DNA of 64,000 bases. It comes from Ktedonobacter sp. SOSP1-85 (GTDB lineage: Bacteria; Chloroflexota; Ktedonobacteria; Ktedonobacterales; Ktedonobacteraceae). Location: positions 1,713,501 to 1,777,500 of the forward strand of contig NZ_BNJI01000001.1 in NCBI RefSeq assembly GCF_016587415.1. The letters are read 5' to 3'. A program made the position numbers and the translations under genes. This document shows positions 36,605-44,978 of this stretch, one piece after another. The notes below the pieces were generated by a model that saw only the letters and a program-made list of their open reading frames with translations, made no database searches and was not told the origin of the DNA. Position 1 is the stretch's first letter. Every line of letters starts with the position of its first letter.

Positions 36605-37141
36605 TCACACTACGTTGAACCAGACATCACCAGAGACGTTGGTGCGCTCGACGTGGACATTCCAACAGCCAGGGGTAGGAAAGTTAAAGCCTGTGCCCCA
36701 CTCAGCACCGGGACGATTCCAGCTTGACCCGCCATGCTCTTCAGGCCCCCAAACAGGACTCACACTTTTGCCATCGGGATTGTAGGCCCTCAGATGGATG
36801 TCGCCAGAGCCGGTCATACGCCAGACGATTTTGATTTCTTGCTTGGCTTTGATGGGCAGACCATTGGTGGGGAAGAGCAAGGCCCAGAGCTCAGCGTTTG
36901 GTGTGGCCCCTCGTACTTCAGGAAGTTTTGTTGAGATAGGCGAAGGAGGCTGGCACTTCGTTGGAAGCGTAAAGGGGAGCAAACTGGCCTGGTGGGGCGT
37001 TGGTGTAGCAGTCGGAATCGCGTTAGAAGGGGTTGGAGTCGCCATCGCGGAGGAGGTATTACCTGCCGAGCAAGCCAGGAGGCAAAGCATGAGCAGGGCC
37101 AGAGTGAGACCATGGATGAGAAACTTGCGGTAATAGAGCAT
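36605..37141 (-). CDS. Secreted lipoprotein with a C-terminal beta-domain
   Basis: 178 aa. The signal peptide ends in CLLACSAG (lipobox). A Thr/Pro-rich linker (ATPTPSNAIPTATPTPHQ) precedes a domain of about 120 residues with MTGSGDIHLRAYNPDGKSV and GFNFPTPGCWNVHVERTNVSGDVWF. The GCW..H..R..V pattern is common in small secreted beta-sandwich proteins of this phylum, but I assign no function. ATG 37141 follows GGAG. It sits, in reverse, between the transporter operon and the D-aminoacylase gene. Confidence 0.7.
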   Translation of the reverse strand: MLYYRKFLIHGLTLALLMLCLLACSAGNTSSAMATPTPSNAIPTATPTPHQASLLPFTLPTKCQPPSPISTKLPEVRGATPNAELWALLFPTNGLPIKAKQEIKIVWRMTGSGDIHLRAYNPDGKSVSPVWGPEEHGGSSWNRPGAEWGTGFNFPTPGCWNVHVERTNVSGDVWFNVV

Positions 37142-37427
37142 AGATAGGTTCTCCACTTTCTATAAAACACAACATCTAGTACAGGTATAATATGGGGAAC
37201 TGAAATGGAACTGAAAAGAGGGCCAGATAGGTATAGCGAATACATCGGAGTATTTATAAAGCAGGCTGAACGGCCTCCAGAATGCGTTAGGTAGGCAAGA
37301 TAGCGGTTCATATGGTACGCTGCATAGAGCTGTGTAATTTCTTCTTTGCCTTTTCGCTCACCTGGAGAGAAAGAGCAGAAAAGGTATTCCTCAAGAACGC
37401 ATAAAAATGGCAGGTCGGTGAATACAA

Positions 37428-39044
37428 ATGTATGATCTTTGTATCAGGAATGCTCGTATTGTCGATGGCACAGGCTTTCCAGCCTTTCCAGGTGATATCG
37501 GCATCGTCGGTGAGCGTATCGTCGCGCTTGGTTCTCAGCTTGTTTCGGAGGCGCATCACGTACTTGACGCCGGAGGTCAGGTCGTCGCACCTGGCTTTAT
37601 TGATGCACACACGCATGATGACCTGGCGGTGCTGAGAGAGGGTGTGGTCCCGATGAAGGTCCAGCAGGGCGTCACCACCGTTATAACCGGCAATTGTGGC
37701 TTCAGCCTGGCTCCTCTGGCTCCCACGCACACGGACGCAGTGAAAAACTATTCGGCCCCTGTGCTGGGGGAGGACACGCGCCCATGGAACTGGCATACAA
37801 CGAAGGCTTTATTTGAGACGTTGCGCAGCGTGGCGCTGGGGCAGCATATACGTCCCCTGTTTGGACATAACCCTGTGCGTGTGGCGGTCATGGGCTTTGA
37901 GCCGCGTGATGCTACGGAGCAGGAGATGACCACGCAGGAAGGGTTGGTGAGAGAAGCGATGGAAGCGGGCGCGGCCGGGATGTCCCTGGGCTTGATGTAT
38001 GTGCCCGGCATGTATACACCCACATCTGAGCTTATACGGCTTGCGTCTGTAGTAGGCCGTTATGGTGGCGTAGTGACCTCACATATGCGTGGCGAAGGGG
38101 ACCAACTTCTAAGCTCCCTTACAGAGATGCTCACCATCGCTGAGCGCGCAGAGGTCGCGGTGCATATCAGCCACCTGAAGGTGACCGGGCGCAATAACTG
38201 GGGCAGTATTCAGCAGGCATTGAATCTTATTTCGGATGCCCGTACACGCGGCCTGGATGTGACCATCGATGTCTATCCATACAATGCAGGATCGACGCTA
38301 GGCACGCAACTTCTCCCTCCCTGGTTGCAAGAAGGCGGCCTTGCAACGATGCTCAAACGACTACGCGAGCCAGAGACGCGGCGCCAGGTCTGTCGTGATT
38401 TCGCGCATGGTATTGAGGGCTGGGAGAACCAGGTTGGCGCGAACGGCTGGGATCGTGTGTTTGTCTCAACGGTACGCCAGGAGCGTTTGCGGTCGCTTGA
38501 GGGCTTGAACATGGTCGAAGTGGCTGAGACCCTGGGTATGGCGCCGGAAGAGGCCTTCTTTCACCTGATCGTAGAAGAGCAGGGACAGATGACCATTCTC
38601 ATCTTCCATATGGATGAACGTGATGTAGACGAGGTGGTGCGAGCGCCCTTCTCGATGATTGGCTCGGATGGTTTGCCTCTTCGCTCGGGACGTCCTCACC
38701 CCAGACTGTATGGCACCTTTCCCCGTTTTTTTAAGCGCTACGTCCGCGAGACGCGGAGCCTGGCGTTGGAAGAGGCTGTGCGCAAGGTGACAGCTCTACC
38801 CGCGGAGCGTTTTCGTCTTGCGGATCGCGGTATGATTGCAGTGGGCAAGATCGCCGATCTCGTGATCTTTGATCCCGAAACCATTAGTGATCTCGCTACC
38901 TATGAGCAGCCCCGTGTGTATCCTGAGGGGATTTCGGCCGTTATTGTCTCAGGTCAGATAGTTGTGCGAGAAAAGCAACTCACGCCGCACCGACCTGGAC
39001 AGTTGATAGCACCAGCTCATGGAGAAACATACGTCGTGGAATAG
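37428..39044 (+). CDS. N-acyl-D-amino-acid deacylase (D-aminoacylase)
   Basis: 538 aa. An amidohydrolase-fold enzyme with the D-aminoacylase profile: DLCIRNARIVDGTG, zinc motif GFIDAHTHDD, GNCGFSLAPL (metal-bridging cysteine), HISHLKVTG (lysine/histidine region), SDGLPL (catalytic aspartate), and the C-terminal LADRGMIAVGKIADLVIFD. It hydrolyses N-acyl-D-amino acids to D-amino acids. Downstream are a D-threonine aldolase-like enzyme and RidA, and upstream a peptide transporter, suggesting catabolism of D-residue-containing peptides or cell-wall fragments. Confidence 0.92.
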   Translation: MYDLCIRNARIVDGTGFPAFPGDIGIVGERIVALGSQLVSEAHHVLDAGGQVVAPGFIDAHTHDDLAVLREGVVPMKVQQGVTTVITGNCGFSLAPLAPTHTDAVKNYSAPVLGEDTRPWNWHTTKALFETLRSVALGQHIRPLFGHNPVRVAVMGFEPRDATEQEMTTQEGLVREAMEAGAAGMSLGLMYVPGMYTPTSELIRLASVVGRYGGVVTSHMRGEGDQLLSSLTEMLTIAERAEVAVHISHLKVTGRNNWGSIQQALNLISDARTRGLDVTIDVYPYNAGSTLGTQLLPPWLQEGGLATMLKRLREPETRRQVCRDFAHGIEGWENQVGANGWDRVFVSTVRQERLRSLEGLNMVEVAETLGMAPEEAFFHLIVEEQGQMTILIFHMDERDVDEVVRAPFSMIGSDGLPLRSGRPHPRLYGTFPRFFKRYVRETRSLALEEAVRKVTALPAERFRLADRGMIAVGKIADLVIFDPETISDLATYEQPRVYPEGISAVIVSGQIVVREKQLTPHRPGQLIAPAHGETYVVE

Positions 39045-39063
39045 TATCAGGAAGGAGAAGTGG

Positions 39064-40176
39064 ATGTCGATGATTGGTCACTCTATCACAGAGGTAGATA
39101 CACCAGCTTTGCTTGTCGACCTTGCGCGATTAGAGAAGAATATCCACCGCTATGCCGATAGCGCCGCGAAGGCCGGGGTACGTTTGCGACCCCATATCAA
39201 GACGCATAAAACGTTAGAAATCGCAAAGATGCAACTACAGGCGGGGGCGGGAGGAATTACCGCGGCCAAATTAAGCGAGGCAGAAGTCTTCGCCGAGGCA
39301 GGCATCGAGGATATCTTTGTCGCATACCCCATCATAGGACCCGAAAAAGCGCGGCACGCGGCGCGACTGGCTCAACATTGTCGCCTGATTGTGGGCGTCG
39401 AGAGCGAGAAAGGGATAAAACAACTCTCTGAGGCCGCCAGCCAGATTGGTTCCACGCTCCTGGTACGCGTAGAGATCGACTCAGGCCTGGGTCGCACGGG
39501 AGTGGGGCAGGAGGCCGCAGGAAAGCTGTGTCGTCAGGTGCTGGACGCTCCAGGTTTGAGCCTGGATGGCATTTTTACATTTCGCGGAGCCTCTTTCCCC
39601 GAGGCGTCCAGTAGAGACCCACAGGTCTTAGGCCGTATGGAGGGAGAGATGATGGTTGCGATCGCTGAACGGCTGCGTCATGCTGGTATCCCGATTCAAG
39701 AGATCAGTGTGGGTTCAACACCGACTGCGTCATCAGCCGCCGAGGTACCAGGCATAACCGAGGTACGTCCGGGAACCTACGTCTTTTTTGATCGTATGAC
39801 CACGCAAGTGGGAACGAGCGCACCAGATGAGCTCGCGCTCTCCATTCTAGCAACAGTGGTTAGCCGTCCTGCACCCGACCTGGCGATCATCGATGCCGGG
39901 TCGAAAACCTTTTGTGGCGATGTCATCCCCGCCAATGTAGGCTTGGAGGGATATGGTGCCACAATAGACGGTCAGAACGGGGTGGTGATTCGTATGAACG
40001 AGGAGCATGGTACAGTACGCCTTGCTCCAGGTTTTAGCCCTGAAATTGGCGACAAACTACTGTTTTTCCCAAATCACGTTTGTACGACGGTCAATCTGTC
40101 GGATGAAATCCTTGTGACACAGGGAGGGGTTGTCAAGGCTATTTGGCGCGTTGCGGCACGTGGGCGAAGGCAGTAA
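39064..40176 (+). CDS. D-threonine aldolase / D-serine dehydratase-like PLP enzyme
   Basis: 370 aa, alanine-racemase-type (fold III) PLP enzyme. DTPALLVDLARLEKNI is followed by LRPHIKTHK with the Schiff-base lysine. SVGSTPTAS and TEVRPGTYVFFD bind phosphate, and the C-terminal FFPNHVCTTVNL supplies the His/Cys metal site of the DSD1/D-threonine aldolase family. It acts on D-amino acids, either aldol cleavage of D-threonine-type or dehydration of D-serine. ATG 39064 follows GGAAGGAG, 17 bp after the deacylase stop. Confidence 0.9.
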   Translation: MSMIGHSITEVDTPALLVDLARLEKNIHRYADSAAKAGVRLRPHIKTHKTLEIAKMQLQAGAGGITAAKLSEAEVFAEAGIEDIFVAYPIIGPEKARHAARLAQHCRLIVGVESEKGIKQLSEAASQIGSTLLVRVEIDSGLGRTGVGQEAAGKLCRQVLDAPGLSLDGIFTFRGASFPEASSRDPQVLGRMEGEMMVAIAERLRHAGIPIQEISVGSTPTASSAAEVPGITEVRPGTYVFFDRMTTQVGTSAPDELALSILATVVSRPAPDLAIIDAGSKTFCGDVIPANVGLEGYGATIDGQNGVVIRMNEEHGTVRLAPGFSPEIGDKLLFFPNHVCTTVNLSDEILVTQGGVVKAIWRVAARGRRQ

Positions 40177-40299
40177 CAAAAACACTGGTTTCCACTCTCC
40201 CCTGAAAAGAAAGCAACATGTAAGGGTACCCTTTGAAGATACCGTCTTACTTGCCGGATTATCTCTATTTATAGCAAGAACTAGGAAAGGAAGCATACG

Positions 40300-40758
40300 A
40301 TGTCTTTTGAAGAACGAGTAAAAGAATTAGGTTTCACCATGCCGGAACTACCCAAGCCAGCCTTTAGCTATGTTCCCGCCGTTCAGGTGGGCAAGCTCGT
40401 TTTTGCCTCTGGTCAGACACCGACTGTGGCGGGGAAGTTGACAATACAAGGTAAATTGGGGCGCGAGGTCTCGATTGAGCAGGGACAGGAGGCAGCCCGC
40501 CTGGCGGTGCTCAACTGCCTGGCCGAGGTACGTGGCCTGATGGGTTCGCTGGATGCTATAGTGCGCATTGTCAAGCTGAATGGGTATGTCGCCTCGGCGG
40601 AGGGTTTTACGGAACAGCCACGCGTCATCAACGGTGCCTCTACCCTTCTTGAAGAAATCTTTGGGGAGACGGGAAAACATGCTCGTGCCGCTCTTGGCGT
40701 CGCGGAGCTGCCTGCTGGCGCCCCGGTCGAAGTGGAAATGGTCGTCGAGGTCCGCTAA
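40300..40758 (+). CDS. RidA family enamine/imine deaminase
   Basis: 152 aa. YjgF/RidA family, with VGKLVFASGQTP near the N-terminus, the LNCLAEVRGLMGSLDAIVRIVKL helix-strand (split by family variation), and a C-terminal HARAALGVAELPAGAPVEVEMV containing the conserved arginine and glutamate. RidA hydrolyses reactive enamines released by PLP dehydratases, so its place directly after the D-threonine/D-serine enzyme is functionally coherent. AGGAAAGGAAG precedes the ATG. Confidence 0.93.
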   Translation: MSFEERVKELGFTMPELPKPAFSYVPAVQVGKLVFASGQTPTVAGKLTIQGKLGREVSIEQGQEAARLAVLNCLAEVRGLMGSLDAIVRIVKLNGYVASAEGFTEQPRVINGASTLLEEIFGETGKHARAALGVAELPAGAPVEVEMVVEVR

Positions 40759-40914
40759 TACTGGCGGGTTGGGCGCTCTATTTGGAGACCATGCCAAGTC
40801 ACCTTCTGGTTCGCCGATGCCCTCAGTTGTCTCTTCGGACAGTCACTAATATCCAACATGTTCTCCACGCCTTGTAGCAGATCAGTAACCTCAATATGAA
40901 AAATCACCTTTGAG

Positions 40915-40969
40915 AGGAAGGATTCGCCAGCAGTATCACTTTTGGTGATACTGCTGGCGAATCCTTCCT
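40915..40969 (+). terminator. 25-bp perfect-stem hairpin after the RidA gene
   Basis: Arms 40915-40939 and 40945-40969 with loop TTTTG. It lies 157 bp after the RidA stop and likely ends the D-amino-acid operon. No T-run follows. The rest of 40,970-41,206 shows no gene. Confidence 0.8.
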
Positions 40970-41206
40970 ACTGTATCAGGAAGACATCGTAAAAAGCCCG
41001 TCTGGATTTCAATCACACTGAAAGCCCTGGGCTCTTCAGCATACTGCTGATTTACTTTCCCCCATTGTGGTCCCAATCTCACTCTATACCGCAAGCGGTA
41101 CAAATGTGAGTACGCACGCTAGGCAATGGTGGCTTGTGAAGTGTGGCGGGAGCACAATCACCGGGATGGCATGCAGTCACGATAAATCACACACCAGGGA
41201 TAGAAA

Positions 41207-41215
41207 TGTTATAAT
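41207..41215 (+). promoter_or_regulatory. Extended -10 promoter before the omega RNA
   Basis: TGTTATAAT forms an extended -10 element (TG-N-TATAAT) with no good -35. A start about 7 nt downstream would put roughly 60 nt of flanking sequence before the conserved omega RNA scaffold, which is where the guide of an IscB-associated RNA lies. Confidence 0.4.
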
Positions 41216-41283
41216 GCAAGCAGAGTATGTATTTGGAGCAGAGGCCGTTATCCTGGCAATTATGGGGAGAACTCGGTTGTAAA

Positions 41284-41600
41284 TGTCAGCGACCCCACCG
41301 GTAAACCGGGGGGCTTGTGGGAGACGACCCTGAGTGGTCTTGGCTGCAAGCCCCGATGCTGACCAGCCCCCGGTGTGCGAGCACACCGGAGCCGTTCAGA
41401 AGGAGCGCGAAAAAACAGACCCTGGAGTGGCTTTTCCAGCTCCCGGCTCTTTAATTGCTCAGTTAAACAGGTTGATGGGGTGTCCAAAGCCAGTGCTGAG
41501 CAAAGATCGCCGCTTCTGACACCAGGGCGAGGAAACCATTACCGTTGGTGTGTGCTGGACAGCCAGGCGCACGCCAACGCGATGCCTCATTACGAGGCCC
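41284..41600 (+). ncRNA. HEARO-like omega RNA upstream of iscB
   Basis: The stretch between the extended -10 and iscB has no gene. It has the layout of HEARO (HNH endonuclease-associated) RNAs: a GTCAGCGACCC-like 5' end, then CCGGTAAACCGG, GGGCTTG paired with CAAGCCC about 35 nt later, GACC/GGTC, and CCGGTGTG/CACACCGG (around 41,370-41,390). This is the known position of the IscB guide RNA scaffold, with the guide encoded just 5' of the conserved part. Boundaries are approximate; the 3' limit could run up to the iscB start. Confidence 0.72.
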
Positions 41601-41627
41601 CCGCAAGGAGAGAACAGGAAGAAACCC

Positions 41628-42944
41628 ATGTCGCGTGTATTGATTGTGGATGCAGAGCGCAGGCCGCTCATGCCCTGCACTCCTGCCCGCGCCCGTCTTC
41701 TGCTCAAGGCGGGCAAGGCAGCAATCTTGCGCCGTTTTCCCTTTGTGCTGATTTTGCGCGAGGCGAGGCCGGAGGCAGTGGTGGAGCCGCTGCGCGTCAA
41801 ACTCGATCCTGGGTCCAAAACCAGCGGGATTGCCGTGCTCCAGGAACAGTCAGGTGAGGTGATGTGGGCGGCGGAGCTGACTCATCGAAGCCCGCAGATC
41901 CGCGAGGCGCTCGCGAAGCGGCGTGCTGTGCGCCGATCTCGACGCAGCCGCCATACCCGCTACCGTGCGGCACGCTTTGCCAATCGGAGGCGGCCCAAAG
42001 GGTGGCTCGCGCCCTCGCTTGAGAGCCGCGTGCTTCACCTGCTGACCTGGGTCAAGCGCCTGTCCCGCTGGTGTCCGGTTGGCGCGCTCTCCTTGGAACT
42101 CGTGCGCTTTGATCTGGCGTTGCTGCAGAACCCTTCCATTGAGGGGGTCGAATACCAACGCGGAACCTTGTGCGGAACGGAAGTACGCCAGTATCTGCTC
42201 GCCAAATGGCAGCATCGATGCACGTATTGCCAGGCGAGCGAGGTGCCATTGGAAATCGACCATGTGTCTCCCCGTTCGAAAGGTGGATCGCATCGCATCG
42301 CAAATCTCGTCATCGCGTGTCGGCCCTGCAACCAAGCCAAAGGCGATCACCCCCTTGAGTCCTTTCTGGCAAACCGGCCAGACGTGCTCGCTCGGGTGCA
42401 GGCGCAGCGTCGCGCCCCACTGCGTGATGCAGCGGCGGTCAACAGCACGCGGTGGCAGCTGTATGAGCGCCTCAAGGCTCTTGATTTGCCGGTCGAGACA
42501 GGCTCTGGCGGTCTGACCAAGTGGAACCGACAAAGCCGAAACCTTCCGAAGACCCACTGGATCGACGCCGCATGCACAGGGCGATCAACGCCAGAACGCC
42601 TCCAGATCCGGCATGTTCGTCCCTGGCTGATTCAGGCACAGGGGCGGCAGGCTCGTCGTATGGTCAATGTGGATAAATGGGGGTTCCCGCGAGGAAAAGC
42701 CAAAGGACCCAGCTGCGTCTCCGGATTTAGGACAGGCGATCTGGTCCGTGCGGTGGTCACGAAAGGCAAGAAGATTGGCACCTATGTCGGACGTGTGGCG
42801 ATCAAGTCGGACGGGTACTTTAAACTGACAGGGCGTCCGTTCGGCATGGTCGAGGGAATTCATGCACGATATTGTCGGCCGGTCCATCGCAACGATGGCT
42901 ACGCTTACGCGCAAGGAGAGGCGGCACTTCCTCCCCAGGCGTGA
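41628..42944 (+). CDS. iscB: IscB RNA-guided nuclease
   Basis: 438 aa. The ancestor-like relative of Cas9 carried by IS200/IS605-type elements. PLMP motif at residues 13-16 in the N-terminal domain; RuvC-I LDPGSKTSGIAV (Asp60); arginine-rich bridge helix (about 98-122); RuvC-II LELVRF (Glu157); an inserted HNH domain with CTYC (198-201), LEIDHVSPRSKGG (Asp211-His212), IANLV (Asn226) and CRPC (231-234); RuvC-III THWIDAAC (His310, Asp313). All catalytic residues appear intact. No TnpA is nearby, so it would need mobilisation in trans. The stop codon falls in the target duplication of a MITE. Confidence 0.93.
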   Translation: MSRVLIVDAERRPLMPCTPARARLLLKAGKAAILRRFPFVLILREARPEAVVEPLRVKLDPGSKTSGIAVLQEQSGEVMWAAELTHRSPQIREALAKRRAVRRSRRSRHTRYRAARFANRRRPKGWLAPSLESRVLHLLTWVKRLSRWCPVGALSLELVRFDLALLQNPSIEGVEYQRGTLCGTEVRQYLLAKWQHRCTYCQASEVPLEIDHVSPRSKGGSHRIANLVIACRPCNQAKGDHPLESFLANRPDVLARVQAQRRAPLRDAAAVNSTRWQLYERLKALDLPVETGSGGLTKWNRQSRNLPKTHWIDAACTGRSTPERLQIRHVRPWLIQAQGRQARRMVNVDKWGFPRGKAKGPSCVSGFRTGDLVRAVVTKGKKIGTYVGRVAIKSDGYFKLTGRPFGMVEGIHARYCRPVHRNDGYAYAQGEAALPPQA

Positions 42945-42948
42945 ATGC

Positions 42949-43177
42949 CTGTCTCTTATACACAAATATGCGATCTGGAGAAAGAACACGGAAACGATGC
43001 GCTGCACATGCCCCGTTTTTTCCTACACGAGAGGTGACACACGTTCGCTGAAAAAGTCGCTTGTCTCGCCAAGCTGAAAGCACATCATTGTGTATCAAGG
43101 GGCGTTTTTTCAACACCTTTCCCTCGCATCATGCTGAGGATCTTCTGCAAACGTTCATATTTGTGTATAAGTGACAG
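42949..43177. mobile_element. 229-bp MITE with Tn5-like (IS4-family) ends
   Basis: The left end CTGTCTCTTATACACAAAT and the inverted right end CTGTCACTTATACACAAAT match over 22 bp with one mismatch. They closely resemble the Tn5/IS50 outside end (CTGACTCTTATACACAAGT). The element is flanked by the exact 10-bp duplication GCGTGAATGC (42939-42948 and 43178-43187), the size expected for IS4-family insertion. It contains no transposase. Insertion was at the iscB stop codon: TGA 42942-42944 lies inside the left copy of the duplication, so the reading frame was not altered. Confidence 0.88.
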
Positions 43178-43388
43178 GCGTGAATGCCGGGGCTTCCGTG
43201 CCGCCCTTTGGTGAAAAATAAATGCGGAGGAAAACTGAAAAGAATTTAGACAAACAACATTATCTCCCTTCGATGCAATACGCCTTTGGTGCCATACTCT
43301 CTGCACAACTATGTTCTGAAAAGCAATCGTCAATGCCGCGATTGAATTAAGAGCCAAGTTGCACACGAAATATTTGTAGGAGAATGTT

Positions 43389-44345
43389 ATGCTATTATCT
43401 ATTCCCTCATTCGCAAAAAATCATGCAGTATTTTCTCTTGCGCTACTGGATTTCCTTCTACTCTTGCTGCTCGGCATCCCTGGATACATCATCACATCGC
43501 ATTCCTATGCTTCCCATACGGTCTTTGTTGCTCACAAGGACAAGCCACTTACACTCACGGCGGCGCAGGGCACAAACGTTCTGCTGGGTTTTCAGATCGA
43601 TGGCAGTTTAAACAATTACTGGGCAAGCCCCAATGGTCTGACACTCACTCTTGATGGAGTAAATCAGCCATTGATGGTTGTGGAGCCAAAAGAGAGGGAT
43701 TGGAATGATAGTATCCATACCACACTCTCAGATCCCGGCAATTCCCTAGACGTGGTTGGCGCGCTCACCATTCCCTCTTCCATTAGTGACTCCCAGCATA
43801 CCCTCAAAGGCACCCTTAGTGGTAGCATCGACTATCCCGCCCCTGGGAGAGATCCCAATTCCAGCGATTCTTCAGGTCCACTTTTTGCTTTCCACAATAA
43901 AACCATGGATGTAAATGTACCTGTCCAGATTCAACTGGAGTCCCAGGGAAGCTTCCTCTGGGCAAGCGGATATCTTCCATTCCAGATCTTTTACTGGGCA
44001 GATATCGCTCTTTGCTCTGGGCTAATCCTGCTCGCAATTGTTGCCCTGATGCGGGCCCTCGCTGCGCGCTCGCGAACTAGCACACAACGTCCCACAGCCG
44101 GGACGGCATCGCGTATGAAGGAAGCAATTCAGATGGTACTTGGTGCTATCGTCATTTCAGCCATTGGCTTCTTTATTTTCTTTCTCATCATTGAGAATTT
44201 GGGTGAAAAGAGCGATCTTCTCCATCCCATTCCAGGGGAAATCAGCACCGGGAATCTTCTGCTTCCCCTCCTGATAACCATTGCCTGCGTAGTGGGTCTA
44301 GTGGCAGTATTAGCTCAACCAGACAAAAAGGTGAAGACCTCATAA
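43389..44345 (+). CDS. Membrane protein with a large extracytoplasmic domain
   Basis: 318 aa. One hydrophobic helix (residues 14-38) is followed by a beta-rich extracytoplasmic domain of about 150 residues (FVAHKDKPLTLTAAQGTNVLLGF ... LKGTLSGSIDYPAPGRD, split by polar loops), then three helices with a basic cytoplasmic loop (RALAARSRTSTQRP). TAGGAG precedes the ATG. No recognised family. It follows the iscB/MITE region and is followed by a 20-bp hairpin. Confidence 0.65.
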   Translation: MLLSIPSFAKNHAVFSLALLDFLLLLLLGIPGYIITSHSYASHTVFVAHKDKPLTLTAAQGTNVLLGFQIDGSLNNYWASPNGLTLTLDGVNQPLMVVEPKERDWNDSIHTTLSDPGNSLDVVGALTIPSSISDSQHTLKGTLSGSIDYPAPGRDPNSSDSSGPLFAFHNKTMDVNVPVQIQLESQGSFLWASGYLPFQIFYWADIALCSGLILLAIVALMRALAARSRTSTQRPTAGTASRMKEAIQMVLGAIVISAIGFFIFFLIIENLGEKSDLLHPIPGEISTGNLLLPLLITIACVVGLVAVLAQPDKKVKTS

Positions 44346-44373
44346 TATAGATACCACTTTGCCGGTCACTGTA

Positions 44374-44416
44374 AATGTCATGTACCCCTGCATCGAATGC
44401 GGGGGTACATGACATT
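44374..44416 (+). terminator. 20-bp-stem hairpin terminator
   Basis: 15 perfect base pairs, one T-G pair, then GCAT/ATGC around loop CGA (44374-44393 with 44397-44416). It lies 29 bp after the membrane protein stop codon. No T-run. Confidence 0.75.
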
Positions 44417-44978
44417 GAACTATGTTCTCTGGATACTAGGTCTACTCATGATCTATTCTTGGGAGAGTGCCGGAAAGGGGAGAGAGAAAGAGGGTTTCTC
44501 ATTCCATCTGTTCTCCTCATTGATAGCCCCGCTCTCGTTTGAAGTCTCCTTCTTGCCCCCCTCGTTGAATGGGCCACACCAGAAGGTTCCGGCTTGTCCC
44601 TGTCGTTTGATCCGTCCACCTTGCCCGATGTTCTTCTTAGTTCTGGCAGAACCATGAGAATGAGCAGCAGTGTGAGCACCATCCCGAGAACGATCAGGCT
44701 CGCTAGACCTGATGAGGTATGTGTGAGAAGGATCGTTGACGCCGAGATGATAATGCTCGCAGCATCTTGTTTTTCTCAAATTCAGGAAAGTTTCCCTTAT
44801 TTGAGTCATTGTCCGCTTGCAAATTTTGGTGATTATGCTGTTTTTTTCGTTTTTGGTGGGAAACATGCTTGACTTTATGGTGCAGATTAGGTATCCTTCG
44901 ATTCGAGGGGTTGTATATTTCCATTTATGAGTGAAAAGTTTCCTCGTGGTATGGATGAAATTCAAGGAAAATAGCTAG
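44417..44978. other. Non-coding region with a possible decayed leftward membrane ORF
   Basis: No gene with a convincing start is seen. On the minus strand a hydrophobic stretch reads SGLASLIVLGMVLTLLLILM (about 44,650-44,710) within an open frame that begins after a stop without a start codon. A polar frame (NSNKGNFPEFEKNKML-like) lies just upstream in another phase. This may be a frameshifted remnant of a small membrane protein. The lacI promoter must lie at the right end. Confidence 0.35.

Noticed and set aside
37308..37796. 162-aa leftward frame over the start of the D-aminoacylase gene
   Set aside because: It lies opposite strongly conserved D-aminoacylase sequence, has no ribosome-binding site and no family resemblance.
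42949..43177. Tn5-like ends as library adapter contamination
   Set aside because: The end sequence differs from the Nextera mosaic end at its last bases. It occurs as an inverted pair around unique sequence and has an exact 10-bp target duplication.
44453..44965. 170-aa leftward frame before lacI
   Set aside because: Basic, low-complexity and without motifs; it overlaps in another phase with a hydrophobic stretch that looks more protein-like. Reported only as a possible decayed region.
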